64,000 nucleotides of DNA from Paraliobacillus zengyii (GCF_003268595.1 NZ_CP029797.1:2253501-2317500); one strand, 5' to 3'; shown: positions 9,364-21,542, counted from the first letter of the stretch. Numbers and translations: made by a program. Notes: generated from the sequence alone by a model not told the origin.

Positions 9364-10272
9364 ATGGGATTATTATCTTTATTATCCGTTTTTCTACTTT
9401 TGTTTTATATGGGCATGCGCCTATTACAAACTGGTTTAACTTTCTTTATGAGCTCAAGAATAGAAGAATGGCTTACTAAAGGTACGCAAAATGTTTTTGG
9501 AAGTATCTTAATTGGAATCATTGCCACATTTCTTCTGCAAAGTAGTTCTGTTGTATTAGTCATTACGATAAGTTTTGTAACGATTGGTGTAATAAGTTTC
9601 CGACAAACTATTGGCATAATTCTAGGTGCAAATATCGGAACGACAATGACTGGAGAAATTCTCGTCTTTGGCGACGCTTTTCCATTTTTGATTTGGCTTG
9701 TAGTTGGTTTATTCTTACTATTATTCCCTCAAAAAAACATCTTCTATACTGGATGTATTCTTGTAGGCCTATCAACAATCTTTGTTTCTTTAGACGGATT
9801 TGAATCTTTAGCTACTTTGGTGGCTAGTAATCATCTAATATTAGCAGGACTTAGTTTAACAGAAACATCACCTAGTATTGGTATTATAATTGGAACTGTT
9901 ATCAGTGGTATTATTCAATCTTCCAGCGCTACATTTGGATTAACGCTAAGCATGATGCAACAAGAACTCTTACCTCTATCTAGCGCGATTGCAATTATAT
10001 TAGGATCAAACATCGGGACATGCGTGACATCATTAATTGCTACACTTGGAGCTAAAAGAGAAGCTAAACTTGTTGCCATAACACATACTGCATTTAATCT
10101 TATAACGGTTATCATTGCGATACCTTTACTACCAATTTTCAACTTAATTGCACTTCACTTAGCGAATAACAGCAGTATGCAATTAGCTCATATATCTGTC
10201 GTCTTTAATGTATTTTCAGTTCTTATTGTCCTTCCTTTTGTTCCATTATTCGAAAAGTACATTGCTAGATAA
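9364..10272 (+). CDS. Na/Pi cotransporter-family protein (YqeW type)
   Basis: A polytopic membrane protein of the sodium/phosphate cotransporter II-related family. The 302 residues are almost wholly hydrophobic. The family's inverted duplication is visible as two QSSS motifs (QSSSVVLV near residue 60 and QSSSATFG near 186), each followed by a GxNIGT motif (GANIGTTMT, GSNIGTCVT). Start ATG at 9364 has AGAGGTGA upstream. It is the only plus-strand host gene in this block, divergent from rpsU. Ion and substrate preference cannot be told from sequence. Confidence 0.9.
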   Translation: MGLLSLLSVFLLLFYMGMRLLQTGLTFFMSSRIEEWLTKGTQNVFGSILIGIIATFLLQSSSVVLVITISFVTIGVISFRQTIGIILGANIGTTMTGEILVFGDAFPFLIWLVVGLFLLLFPQKNIFYTGCILVGLSTIFVSLDGFESLATLVASNHLILAGLSLTETSPSIGIIIGTVISGIIQSSSATFGLTLSMMQQELLPLSSAIAIILGSNIGTCVTSLIATLGAKREAKLVAITHTAFNLITVIIAIPLLPIFNLIALHLANNSSMQLAHISVVFNVFSVLIVLPFVPLFEKYIAR

Positions 10273-10300
10273 ATAAAAGTTACTTAATTAAAAAAACAAT

Positions 10301-10328
10301 AAACAGCCTGGCAATTGCCAAGCTGTTT
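10301..10328 (-). terminator. Terminator hairpin in the rsmE-yqeW gap
   Basis: AAACAGC / GCTGTTT with inner TGGCA/TGCCA. The T-rich side (ATTGTTTTTTTA) follows on the minus strand, so it best serves the rsmE transcript, and it may also stop yqeW. The rest of the 363-bp gap (10273-10635) shows no credible gene. In B. subtilis mtaB (yqeV) lies at this place; I see no trace of it. Confidence 0.65.
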
Positions 10329-10635
10329 ATGTCTAACACCACATGCTTTCCAACAAGTTGTTTAGTGAACCGCTTAATTTAAGTATATATGTAGTTTTTC
10401 AGAAAAATACCACAAGCACATATTCAGCTAACTTTTAAAGGGAATCCATTTACTGATGCAGCCATATCTAAAGTAATTTAAAATACTACGTTGGATCATT
10501 CCATCAAGTTGATAGGATGAAACAAACGTATGATTAGAAGATAAGCACACAGTAAATTTCACTTCATCTTCTTAAAATTATAAGACTTACTAGTTACCAA
10601 ACCCAATTGCCTGTTTCACGCTGCTAGTATTATTT

Positions 10636-11388
10636 CTATTCTAATTCTTCAAAATGATACGACAGACTTGCTAAAGCGTATAGAGCCGCAGTTTCTGTAC
10701 GTAGTATACGAGGACCAAGTCGAATCGATTGGAAATCAGCATTTTTAAGTGCGATTATTTCATTTTCAGAAAATCCACCTTCAGGACCTATACACAAGAA
10801 AACTTGTTCTGAGGGTACCATCTGTTTTAAAAAATAACTTAGCTTATTTGTAGGTATGTCTCTGGTTGTTTCTTCATAAGCTACTAGTCTATGGTCAAAA
10901 CTTGCGCTCATCTCAATTACATCTTGTAATGAAGCTACTTTTTCAATCTTTGGCAATAATGTGCGATGAGATTGTTCACTAGCTTCTTTAATAATTTTTT
11001 GAAAGCGTTCATTTTTTTTACTTGCCTTCTTTTCGTCCCATTTTACAATTGAACGTTCTGCTTGTAATGGAATGAATCCAGCTGCACCAAGCTCTGTACC
11101 TTTTTGTAAGATTAATTCAAACTTATCACCCTTTGGTAATCCTTGTGCAATTGTAACACGAACAGGTAACTCAACCGTCTGTCTCTGCCACTCCACAATC
11201 TCTGTAACTATCTTATCATCTGCCATTGATTTGATCGCACATACTGCAGCTTTCCCATCAGGGTGATTACAAATTATCTTATCGCCGATTTCCATCCGCA
11301 TCACACGGGTGATATGATGAATATCGTCATCTGTTATAGTGACATGCATGTCTGACCATCCAGTGGCCGTTACAAAATAACGCTGCAT
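10636..11388 (-). CDS. rsmE: 16S rRNA m3U1498 methyltransferase RsmE
   Basis: A SPOUT-class methyltransferase that methylates N3 of U1498 in 16S rRNA using SAM. The 250 residues show an N-terminal PUA-like domain, QGLPKGDKFELILQKGTELG in the middle, and the SPOUT knot signature CIGPEGGFSENEI near residue 197 with LGPRILRTETA. Start ATG after AGGAGC; it lies 20 bp downstream of prmA. Confidence 0.96.
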   Translation of the reverse strand: MQRYFVTATGWSDMHVTITDDDIHHITRVMRMEIGDKIICNHPDGKAAVCAIKSMADDKIVTEIVEWQRQTVELPVRVTIAQGLPKGDKFELILQKGTELGAAGFIPLQAERSIVKWDEKKASKKNERFQKIIKEASEQSHRTLLPKIEKVASLQDVIEMSASFDHRLVAYEETTRDIPTNKLSYFLKQMVPSEQVFLCIGPEGGFSENEIIALKNADFQSIRLGPRILRTETAALYALASLSYHFEELE

Positions 11389-11408
11389 ATGACGCTCCTA
11401 CTCTCTTC

Positions 11409-12344
11409 CTATTTCTTAGCTATAATTGAAATCCAGTCTTCCATTTGATTAATCTCAATAATTTCAAATCCAGCTTCTAGTAGGGCTTGTTTCACATCTT
11501 GTTTCTTTGCCTGAATAATTCCCGAGGTGATAAAAATACCTCCTGGCTTTAAAACTTCGTAAGCCCTTTTTTCAAAACGCATAATAATTTCTGCTAAAAT
11601 ATTAGATACAATAATATCCGGTTGATGTGAAACATTATCGAGTAAATTATTTTGTTTTGCTTCAATAGCATGTTCAACCTTATTAATTTTAGCATTAATG
11701 ATAGCGACTTTTACTGCAACATCATCTAAATCATAGGCATATACATGCTTTGCCCCAAGTAATATCGCTGCAATGCTTAGTACACCGGAACCAGTACCCA
11801 CATCTAACACAAGATCATCGTTTTTCACATATCGTTCTAATGCTTGCATACTTAGAACCGTTGTTGGATGTGTACCTGTTCCAAATGCCATTCCTGGATC
11901 TAATTCAATAATTATTTCATCAGTCGAAACGGCATGGTAATCTTCCCATGTAGGTGTTATTGTTATCTTCTCTGAAATTTTAACCGGTTTGTAATACTTC
12001 TTCCAAGCAGTTGCCCAATCTTCTTCATTCACTTCGCTCATGGTTATATGATTTGAACCTAAATCAATATCGTATGCCAATAGATTATTGATTGCTTGTT
12101 TGATTTCAGCGACAGTCTCACCTAAGAAACTATTAAAAGGAAGATAAGCTTTTAACATAACACCTTCCTGCGGAAAATCGACAGGATCAAGTTCATACAT
12201 TTCTCCTAAATCTGTATTCCGTTCCTTCATTAAATCCTCAGAATCCTCAATAACTACACCACTAGCCCCAGCTTCATGAAAAATGTTTGAAATTGGCTCG
12301 ATTGCTTCATTAGTAGTATGGATACACAATTCAGACCACTTCAA
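11409..12344 (-). CDS. prmA: Ribosomal protein L11 methyltransferase PrmA
   Basis: A SAM-dependent methyltransferase that trimethylates ribosomal protein L11. The 311 residues begin MKWSELCIHTT with a TTG start, the same N-terminus as the Bacillus orthologues, and contain LDVGTGSGVLSI (SAM motif I, about residue 177) and the motif IV-like VSNILAEII. The ribosome binding site is weak. It lies between dnaJ and rsmE in the conserved hrcA heat-shock operon. Confidence 0.95.
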   Translation of the reverse strand: MKWSELCIHTTNEAIEPISNIFHEAGASGVVIEDSEDLMKERNTDLGEMYELDPVDFPQEGVMLKAYLPFNSFLGETVAEIKQAINNLLAYDIDLGSNHITMSEVNEEDWATAWKKYYKPVKISEKITITPTWEDYHAVSTDEIIIELDPGMAFGTGTHPTTVLSMQALERYVKNDDLVLDVGTGSGVLSIAAILLGAKHVYAYDLDDVAVKVAIINAKINKVEHAIEAKQNNLLDNVSHQPDIIVSNILAEIIMRFEKRAYEVLKPGGIFITSGIIQAKKQDVKQALLEAGFEIIEINQMEDWISIIAKK

Positions 12345-12409
12345 AAAATCAACTCTTTTCTTGTGATTTTATTAAACATGGACAAAATATACCGAAAACA
12401 CGATAAGTA

Positions 12410-13531
12410 TTATTCGCCCTTAAACGCCCTTTTCACACGTTGAAAAAATGAGTCATCATGTTCATCTGTTGGTTGATCTCCACTTGCTTCATTTAATTCG
12501 CGCAACAGTTCTTTTTGTTGTTCACTTAAATTTGTAGGTGTAATCACACGCATCTGCACATGTTGATCTCCATGACCATATCCACGGACATTGGGCGCAC
12601 CTTTACCTTTAAGACGGAATGTTTTACCTGTTTGTGTTCCAGCTGGAACTTTTAATTTAACTTTTCCATGTACAGTAGGAATTTCTATTTCATCACCAAG
12701 TGCTGCTTGAGCAAAAGTTATTGGCATTTCACAAAAAATGTGATCTCCATCTCTTTTATAGAACTCATGACTCCTAACTTGCACGACAACGTATAAATCA
12801 CCTGGAGGTCCACCATTTACTCCTGGCTCACCTTGACCAGTAACGCGAATTTGTTGTCCCTCATCGATACCTCCTGGAATACTGATGTGGATTTTTTTGC
12901 GTGCTTTAACTTTTCCATTTCCACCACACGTTTTACATTTTTCGGGAATTATTTTTCCAGATCCATTACAATGATTACAAACGCGCTTATTAACAACACG
13001 GCCGAATGGTGTATTTTGTTCAACATTCAATTGTCCTGAACCATTACAATGTGAACATGTTTTCACCTTAGTACCTGGTTTAGCGCCAGTTCCTTCACAC
13101 GTATCACATTCTTCTTCTCTTGGAATTTCAACATCCGTTTCTTTACCAAAAATAGCTTCTTCAAATTCCAAAATCATTGTGTATTGTAAGTCTGCACCTT
13201 GTCTTGGCGCATTGGGATCACGTCTACGTCCGCCTCCACCAAAGAACATATCAAATATATCACTAAATCCACCGAAGTCTTCTGCACCACCGCCTCCAAA
13301 TCCTTGACTTTGAGGTCCTGCATGACCAAATTGATCATATTGTGCACGTTTTTGTTCGTCACTTAATACTTCATATGCTTCTTTTGCTTCTTTAAACTTA
13401 TCCGAAGCACCTTCTTCTTTGTTTACATCTGGATGATAACTACGTGCTAATTTTCTATATGATTTTTTAATTTCTTCTTTTGAGGCACCTTTTGAGACGC
13501 CTAATACGTCATAATAATCTCTTTTACTCAC
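12410..13531 (-). CDS. dnaJ: Chaperone DnaJ
   Basis: Hsp40 co-chaperone that stimulates DnaK ATPase and delivers substrates. The 373 residues show the J domain with HPD (about 35), a Gly/Phe-rich linker (70-110), four zinc repeats ([32 protein letters not shown]) and the C-terminal substrate-binding domain. It uses a GTG start with GGGAGAGTGA upstream. A 16-bp stem-loop separates it from dnaK. Confidence 0.97.
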   Translation of the reverse strand: MSKRDYYDVLGVSKGASKEEIKKSYRKLARSYHPDVNKEEGASDKFKEAKEAYEVLSDEQKRAQYDQFGHAGPQSQGFGGGGAEDFGGFSDIFDMFFGGGGRRRDPNAPRQGADLQYTMILEFEEAIFGKETDVEIPREEECDTCEGTGAKPGTKVKTCSHCNGSGQLNVEQNTPFGRVVNKRVCNHCNGSGKIIPEKCKTCGGNGKVKARKKIHISIPGGIDEGQQIRVTGQGEPGVNGGPPGDLYVVVQVRSHEFYKRDGDHIFCEMPITFAQAALGDEIEIPTVHGKVKLKVPAGTQTGKTFRLKGKGAPNVRGYGHGDQHVQMRVITPTNLSEQQKELLRELNEASGDQPTDEHDDSFFQRVKRAFKGE

Positions 13532-13679
13532 TGACTGATCACTCTCCCGACTCTTCTTTACATAGATTTTATCATAACATTGATGCTCTTATGAGAGCAA
13601 ATAGTATTCAAATGATTCATTTTATGCTATTTATTTTATTTTTATATATTTGAATTTTTATCAAGTAGTAATATATAGA

Positions 13680-13720
13680 GGAAAAGTCAAAGTCAAGTAA
13701 AACCTGACTTTGACTTTTCC
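13680..13720 (-). promoter_or_regulatory. Stem-loop between dnaK and dnaJ
   Basis: GGAAAAGTCAAAGTCA / TGACTTTGACTTTTCC form a perfect 16-bp stem with a 9-nt loop. On the transcribed minus strand it is followed by CTCTATATATT, not a clean U-run. It probably works as a partial terminator or an mRNA stabiliser or processing site, giving more dnaK than dnaJ message (inference). Confidence 0.7.
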
Positions 13721-13742
13721 AATTTACTAACTTATTTGTTTC

Positions 13743-16165
<2,423 letters not shown>

Positions 16166-16349
16166 TATGGTCACCTCCTCTAATTAATTCATTTGAAAAT
16201 GAAACCTTGTTGACTATATCATGAATAAACATGGAAATAAAGTTTTAGGTTTCAGCTTTAATCAACTAATATTCAATGAAGAAAAGCATTCTTCTCGATC
16301 ACTTGTTAGCATTTAGTATCATCTTATTATGATAAAAAATACAGCTCAC

Positions 16350-17372
16350 TTAAAACCAAGAATGAAATGTACTCGACATTCGACTAGATAAGCTATTTAA
16401 TAGTGAAATAACACGAGAATACTCCATCCTAGTTGGTCCCAACAAGGCAATTGTTCCTATTTGTTCTCCAGCTAATGAATAAGTTGCGGTAATCAAGCTG
16501 CAATCCTGCATTTCATCCATCTTATTCTCTTGCCCAATAGAAACATGAATACCATCTTTATTGGAACGTAAAACATTTGCAATGATATCCTCCTGTTCCA
16601 TTACCGAATATAAAGAGTGAATTTTATCAACATCTCTAAATTCTGGTTGCAACAAAATATTGGTAATACCACCCACATAAAGTTTAACAGGTTGTTCATC
16701 AAACAATGCTGCTCTTAAATATTGAAAAGCTGAATCGAAATCATCCATATATTTATCAAGCACATTTAGCAACTCTAACTGTAATTTCTCATAGAGATGA
16801 ATAATCGGTACATTTTTTAATCTGTCATTTAAAATGTTTACCAATTTTTCTAATTCACTTGGTTTAATTTCCGTCGGTATTGTAAAAGAACGGTGCTCTA
16901 CATGACCCGTGTTTGTAACTAAGATAGCAACAGCCATATTAGATGACAAATGGATAATTTGTAATTGCTTCAAGGTTGTTTCGTATACCTTGGGTCCCAG
17001 AATAATCGACGTATAATTGGTTAATTCCGAAAGCACTTTTGCTGATTTTTGTACAACCTGTTCAAATTCAACCATTTCTTCTGAAAATGCGTGAGAAATA
17101 ACACTTCTGTCACTATTTGATAAATGAAAAGGCGACAATAAATGATCGACATAAAATCGATAGCCTTTTTCTGAAGGCACCCTACCAGAAGAAGAATGAG
17201 TCTTTTCAATAAAACCTAATTCTTCTAAATCCGCCATATCGTTTCGGATAGTTGCTGGACTATAGGTTATCTCTTCCATTTTTGAAATAGCTCGAGATCC
17301 GATAGGTTGTGCTGTGTGGATGAATTCATCAATAATAACTTGCAAAATTAATAATTGTCTGTTTGATAACAT
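16350..17372 (-). CDS. hrcA: Heat-inducible transcription repressor HrcA
   Basis: Represses class I heat-shock genes by binding CIRCE, with GroEL modulating its activity in Bacillus. The 340 residues start with a winged helix (SNRQLLILQVIIDEFIHTAQ, AISKMEEITYSPATIRNDMA) followed by the GAF-like HrcA domain. It is first in its operon, with CIRCE 16 bp upstream of the ATG, hence autoregulated. Confidence 0.97.
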   Translation of the reverse strand: MLSNRQLLILQVIIDEFIHTAQPIGSRAISKMEEITYSPATIRNDMADLEELGFIEKTHSSSGRVPSEKGYRFYVDHLLSPFHLSNSDRSVISHAFSEEMVEFEQVVQKSAKVLSELTNYTSIILGPKVYETTLKQLQIIHLSSNMAVAILVTNTGHVEHRSFTIPTEIKPSELEKLVNILNDRLKNVPIIHLYEKLQLELLNVLDKYMDDFDSAFQYLRAALFDEQPVKLYVGGITNILLQPEFRDVDKIHSLYSVMEQEDIIANVLRSNKDGIHVSIGQENKMDEMQDCSLITATYSLAGEQIGTIALLGPTRMEYSRVISLLNSLSSRMSSTFHSWF

Positions 17373-17387
17373 TGATGATCACCTCTG

Positions 17388-17414
17388 TTAGCACTCTTAG
17401 CACCCGAGTGCTAA
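17388..17414 (-). promoter_or_regulatory. CIRCE operator
   Basis: TTAGCACTC-N9-GAGTGCTAA is a perfect match to the HrcA-binding CIRCE element. It lies between the promoter and the hrcA start. No second copy is visible elsewhere in the window. Confidence 0.97.
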
Positions 17415-17424
17415 ATCTATTATT

Positions 17425-17453
17425 AAATTATCAAATGCAGGCAAAAATGTCAA
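17425..17453 (-). promoter_or_regulatory. Sigma-A promoter of the hrcA operon
   Basis: On the minus strand TTGACA (17453-17448), a 17-bp spacer and TAATTT (17430-17425), with CIRCE about 10 bp downstream at the expected transcript start. This is the classical layout for an HrcA-controlled promoter. Confidence 0.8.
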
Positions 17454-17485
17454 TATGCATGCTTATAATTTTTAAATAATAATTG

Positions 17486-18652
17486 CTACTTCGCAGTAAG
17501 TATTCGTTTGAATTTCTCTTGTTCTATTAAGAATTCTTGAAACACCTCATTACCAAATAATTGACCTGCTTGTGTTAACCTCACCTGGTCTCCCACTTCT
17601 TCTATCCATTTTTTCTCTTTTAATTGTTGTAACTCATCATCATATAAATCAGTTAATGCTAGATTATATTTTTCACTAAAGCCAATTTTTGATACACCAG
17701 ATCGTTTACGTAATCCTAGAAACATTTCTTCTTCAATTTGTTCCTTCACTCCAATTGGTTCTCTATGAAGTACTGGAAAATCGTTCTCATTCGCTTTTTT
17801 AAAATATGCAGGAAATGGACGTAAATTAACAATTCGTTCCCCTGGTAAATACCCATGCGCACCTGCGCCAAAACCAAAATAGTAATCATTATTCCAATAG
17901 GTTAAATTATGCTTACTCTCATAGCCAGGAACGGCAAAATTACTTATTTCATATTGATTCTTTCCGTGTTTCTCCATCTGGGTAATTAAATGCTCATACA
18001 TGTCCGCTTCTGTTTCTTCCGGTTGCCTTTTTAATTTCCCTTTTTTATAACGTTGATAAAAAACAGTTTTGGGTTCAATTTGCAACGAATAAGAGGAGTA
18101 ATGTGGCAAATCAAAAGCTAAAGCTTCTTGTACTGTTTTTTCAAATCCTGTCATTGTTTGTGTTGGTAGACTATATATTAAATCAATACTAATGTTCGTA
18201 ATACCGTGTTTTTTCAGGGCATCAACATTTTGATAAACATCTTTAATTCGATGAAGTCTCCCTAATTGTTCTAGTAGTTCATCATCAAAGACTTGTGCTC
18301 CCATCGATATTCGATTTACACCAAAGGCTTTTAACAACTTTATTTTCTCTTCGTCTAAATCACCTGGGTTTGCTTCAAACGTATATTCTTCAACACTTTC
18401 CACTTCAAAGTATTTACCAATTGATGTAAGTAATTGTTGCAATTGTTTTGTATTAAGCGCAGTTGGTGTTCCCCCACCAACGAATATTGTTTTCATCTTT
18501 TGCCTTGGTTCCTTTATATAGGCTGCCATTTCTTTATCTAATGCAATTAAATAATCATCCGCCATTTTTTCTTCATAAAAGAATTTTGTGAAGTCACAAT
18601 AGTGACAGATCTTCTCACAAAATGGAATGTGGATATATACCGATGATACCAT
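17486..18652 (-). CDS. hemW: Radical SAM protein HemW
   Basis: A radical SAM family member related to HemN and annotated as a heme chaperone. The 388 residues show CEKICHYCDF (CX3CX2C cluster motif plus the extra family cysteine) at residues 12-21, GGGTPT near 60 and a C-terminal HemN domain. Start ATG after AAGGGGAGAA. In relatives it directly follows lepA; here the prophage separates them, but the remnant of the lepA tail is still only 76 bp upstream. Confidence 0.95.
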   Translation of the reverse strand: MVSSVYIHIPFCEKICHYCDFTKFFYEEKMADDYLIALDKEMAAYIKEPRQKMKTIFVGGGTPTALNTKQLQQLLTSIGKYFEVESVEEYTFEANPGDLDEEKIKLLKAFGVNRISMGAQVFDDELLEQLGRLHRIKDVYQNVDALKKHGITNISIDLIYSLPTQTMTGFEKTVQEALAFDLPHYSSYSLQIEPKTVFYQRYKKGKLKRQPEETEADMYEHLITQMEKHGKNQYEISNFAVPGYESKHNLTYWNNDYYFGFGAGAHGYLPGERIVNLRPFPAYFKKANENDFPVLHREPIGVKEQIEEEMFLGLRKRSGVSKIGFSEKYNLALTDLYDDELQQLKEKKWIEEVGDQVRLTQAGQLFGNEVFQEFLIEQEKFKRILTAK

Positions 18653-18696
18653 TAACTTTCTCCCCTTCTTTATTCGATGTGATAATAGTAACTAGA

Positions 18697-18724
18697 AACC
18701 CTTGCCACATTAATGACAAGGGTT
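18697..18724 (-). terminator. Ancestral lepA-hemW intergenic hairpin
   Basis: AACCCTTG / CAAGGGTT, 8 bp, in the gap between the displaced lepA stop and hemW. The following minus-strand stretch is only weakly T-rich. Before prophage insertion it would have separated lepA from hemW as an attenuator; it now sees only prophage-proximal transcription. Confidence 0.55.
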
Positions 18725-18734
18725 AGTTTTAATT

Positions 18735-18772
18735 ATCTTCATCCATCCGCAAGACAGCCATAAATGCTTCTT
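18735..18772 (-). pseudogene. attL: displaced 3' end of host lepA
   Basis: The minus strand reads [13 protein letters not shown] followed by a stop at 18731-18729, in frame with what was the host LepA C-terminus. It matches 59251-59288 at 35 of 38 positions; the three differences are third-position and synonymous (Arg, Leu, Val codons). The last 19 bp (18754-18772) are identical and are the probable crossover core. This is the left attachment site of the prophage. Confidence 0.9.
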
Positions 18773-19497
18773 ATTTATTGTTTATGACTAATCATATTCT
18801 ATAATAACCTATTGTAATTAGCAACGTATTCACATCAATGTTTTATGGTGTTTGTTTTATTTAATTGAATTTAATCATATTTTATTAAAACTAAGAATTA
18901 TTTATTTTATGGTGGCGAATTGGTGGAACCCATTGACCAGTTGTGTTGTGATAAACAACTGGTTTTTCACCTTAAATACTCGTTTCAAATATAACTATGA
19001 TCTAGTTTATACCTATAAATATTTCCTACTGTTTTAATAGTTTCTCACATTTTATTTTCAATCTCTACATTATATATGTGTTGAAAGAAATTTCTATAAT
19101 ATCATTAATATTACGCTAAAAAGAAAAGAACACGTACAATGAAATTATAATTACCTACAAAATACATAGGATAGCCAATTGAGGCGATTCGTAATCCGAA
19201 CTTTAGTTTGATTTAATTTAGTGCAGAACATTGTTTTGAGAACCGTTTACTTTATCTCCTATTTTCTTAATTTATTAAAAGTAACCATAATTTAAGGTGT
19301 TGGTCACTTTTTTGGTCACTAAAATAAACAGCTAATATTATTTTTATAGTCAGGTAGTCAACCCATGTGACCGTCAATTAAAATGAAACAGAATTTTCTT
19401 GAAAGAATCATTTATGGGATATATTTTTGATCTACATATGACAAGTAACTATTGGGCAATATAAATAATATAATGTTTTATAGGAGGTATAAATGTA
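18773..19497. other. Gene-free left end of the prophage with a plus-strand terminator
   Basis: 725 bp, AT-rich, with no convincing gene. It holds a strong plus-strand terminator at 18936-18968 (ACCAGTTG / CAACTGGT followed by TTTTTC) with no gene upstream of it. It also has a direct repeat TTGGTCACT at 19300-19308 and 19312-19320 (12 bp apart) that could be an integrase arm site. Both readings are inference. Confidence 0.5.
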
Positions 19498-20511
19498 TTG
19501 GAACAGGAAAAGCAAATTAGGCTTACATCAACTGAAATAACTCAACTATGGGCTCAATACATGAATGATAGTGCAAGTATTTGTATGTTAACTTACTTTT
19601 CAGAAAAGGCTGAAGATGCTGAGATTAAACCTATAATTGATCATGCTTTAGAGCTATCACAGGCTCACATACAAAAGTTAACCTCAATATTCACCAAGGA
19701 AAAGAGCAAAGTACCTCATGGATTTAACGTAGAGGAAGATGTTGATTTAACTGCTCCTAGATTGTATTCAGATAGCTATGTATTAAATTATATTCATCAA
19801 ATGGCTATGATTGGGCTTACCAATTACGCCGCAAGTTTATCAGCATCAGTAAGAACAGATATAACAGACTACTACATGGAATGTCTCTCAGAGATAACAA
19901 AATTATATAAGATGTCAAAGGATTTATTATTGTCAAAAGGTCTGTACATAAGGTCTCCTTATCTACCAAATATAGAAAAAGTTGACTTTGTGAAAAAGCA
20001 AGGTTTCTTATGGGATATACTTACAGACAAAAGACCTTTATTAGCATCAGAGGTCGCTAATTTATTTACAAATCTTCAAAGGAATGCTTTAGGGTCATCT
20101 ACCCTTACTGGTTTTAGTCAGGTTGCACAGGAAAAGGATGTTAAACAATTCTTTATAAGAGGTACAGAAATCGCAAAAAAGCATAGCAAACTATTTGGGA
20201 CGAAATTAGAAGAAAGTAACCTCCCTATTTCTATTTCATGGGCAACAGAAGTTACAAACAGCACAACTCATACATTTTCAGATAAAATCATGATGTTTTA
20301 TACTACTGCTTTGATTTCTCTAAGTGTTGGGTTTTATGGCACAAGTCTTGCTCAAAGTCCCAGAGTAGATATAGGTGTAATGTATAACAGACTATCTTTA
20401 GAAATTCAGTTATATTCTGAGGATGGAGCAAATATCATGATAAAAAATAGATGGTTAGAACAACCTCCAATGGCATCTGACAGGGATGAGTTAGCTAAAA
20501 AGAACATGTAA
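19498..20511 (+). CDS. DUF3231 family protein
   Basis: 337 residues built from two similar helical halves, each with an LxxxYxxxxxSxxMLxYF-like beginning and a paired HAxELSxxH-type helix (SQAHIQKL at about 60; EIAKKHSKLF at about 225). This is the pattern of DUF3231, found in Bacillaceae and sometimes compared with spore coat protein F. TTG start with AGGAGG 10 bp upstream; a terminator follows. It lies on the plus strand outside the lytic operon next to attL, the usual place of cargo genes. Function unknown. Confidence 0.75.
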   Translation: MEQEKQIRLTSTEITQLWAQYMNDSASICMLTYFSEKAEDAEIKPIIDHALELSQAHIQKLTSIFTKEKSKVPHGFNVEEDVDLTAPRLYSDSYVLNYIHQMAMIGLTNYAASLSASVRTDITDYYMECLSEITKLYKMSKDLLLSKGLYIRSPYLPNIEKVDFVKKQGFLWDILTDKRPLLASEVANLFTNLQRNALGSSTLTGFSQVAQEKDVKQFFIRGTEIAKKHSKLFGTKLEESNLPISISWATEVTNSTTHTFSDKIMMFYTTALISLSVGFYGTSLAQSPRVDIGVMYNRLSLEIQLYSEDGANIMIKNRWLEQPPMASDRDELAKKNM

Positions 20512-20540
20512 AATTAAAATTATACTATAGTTTCCGTTGA

Positions 20541-20567
20541 GGGAGTTCTTAGAACTCCTCATTTTTA
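20541..20567 (+). terminator. Terminator after the DUF3231 gene
   Basis: GGAGTTCT / AGAACTCC hairpin followed by TCATTTTTATAT on the plus strand, about 30 bp after the stop. The remaining gap to 21001 (about 430 bp) is AT-rich and shows no gene I can support. Confidence 0.8.
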
Positions 20568-21001
20568 TATGCAATGGCTAAGCCCTCCCTACTGTAATAG
20601 TGCAAGTTTCGCTATGTCCCTTATATCAGTAACCTACCACATTAATTTAATAAGAGTTATACCGTGTTTTTGTATAAATATAACATCACATTCATCTTGT
20701 CTTGTATATAAAGCATTGTAGTCGTTATGCTACATAAACACTACATAAATTGATCCACACGAATCCTTTTAGCATTTACCTATGAATATTAATTTAAAGA
20801 TTTTAACTTGAAAAATAGTGTGTCGAATTATCGAGCAAAAATTGTACCAGCCTATTAAGCGGTCACATCCAACTGTCCTCATTAATTATCATTAGATTAA
20901 TTTTCCGTTCTTTCCAATAAATTAGTTTGCATTCTCTTATACTAAACACACTCAATAAGGACTAACGTTCTTTTCAATCAGGTAAAGATATTATGAAAGT
21001 T

Positions 21002-21466
21002 CTAGTTATTATCTTTATTACGTAGTAAATCTTTTTCATACCAAATCTGAAAACAATATATTAAAAGGGCTAAACCAATCATCATTAAATATGTAATATG
21101 TGGCGACAATTCTCCCGAGGCCATTCCAAGTTTTTGTTGGACTGGATACCATAAATATATATATACACCATCTAATATTAGGTTTGTTATTAAATAAACA
21201 ATAAATTTCCCATAGGTAAACTTAAAAATCCATATTGTGGCTACTAAATAAGCACTATATACCCAAGGAATATTTGCAACTTTGTCCCAATCAAAGAGCC
21301 CTGATTCTCTCCACCAATTATAATGATATGCCGCTTGGTATGTTAGAGTGTTGACTACAGTTACAAACAATCCAACTGGTAGAAATCTTTTAAGCGTTTT
21401 ATCTCCAATTAGCACCAGTGATGCAATAGGAAGCAAAAACATTAGCCATAGAATTATTTGATTCAC
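21002..21466 (-). CDS. Integral membrane protein, CBO0543-like
   Basis: A protein of about 154 residues with four to five hydrophobic helices. The Trp/Tyr-rich segment YHYNWWRESGLFDWDKVANIPW resembles CBO0543-type Bacillus membrane proteins of unknown function. I choose the GTG at 21466, because AAAGGA lies 8 bp upstream; a TTG six codons earlier has no such site. A 24-bp inverted repeat covers the leader. It is an accessory gene in the attL-proximal zone, opposite in strand to its neighbours. Confidence 0.65.
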   Translation of the reverse strand: MNQIILWLMFLLPIASLVLIGDKTLKRFLPVGLFVTVVNTLTYQAAYHYNWWRESGLFDWDKVANIPWVYSAYLVATIWIFKFTYGKFIVYLITNLILDGVYIYLWYPVQQKLGMASGELSPHITYLMMIGLALLIYCFQIWYEKDLLRNKDNN

Positions 21467-21477
21467 ATTAATTATCC

Positions 21478-21542
21478 TTTCCAATCAATACGTTTAATCT
21501 AGGTATTCCCCATATGTTTAGATTAAATGTATTGATTGGAAA
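21478..21542. repeat. 24-bp inverted repeat with 17-nt loop
   Basis: Left arm 21478-21501 (TTTCCAATCAATA...) and right arm 21519-21542 match in reverse complement at 23 of 24 positions. The left arm touches the ribosome binding site of the minus-strand membrane gene, so in that mRNA the leader would fold into a long hairpin ending beside the start region. Confidence 0.8.

Noticed and set aside
18735..18772. tRNA gene as attachment site
   Set aside because: No tRNA-like cloverleaf is present; the duplicated sequence is the coding end of lepA.
18852..19037. 61-codon plus-strand open frame
   Set aside because: It runs through a strong terminator hairpin, has no ribosome binding site and has AT-rich composition typical of non-coding DNA.
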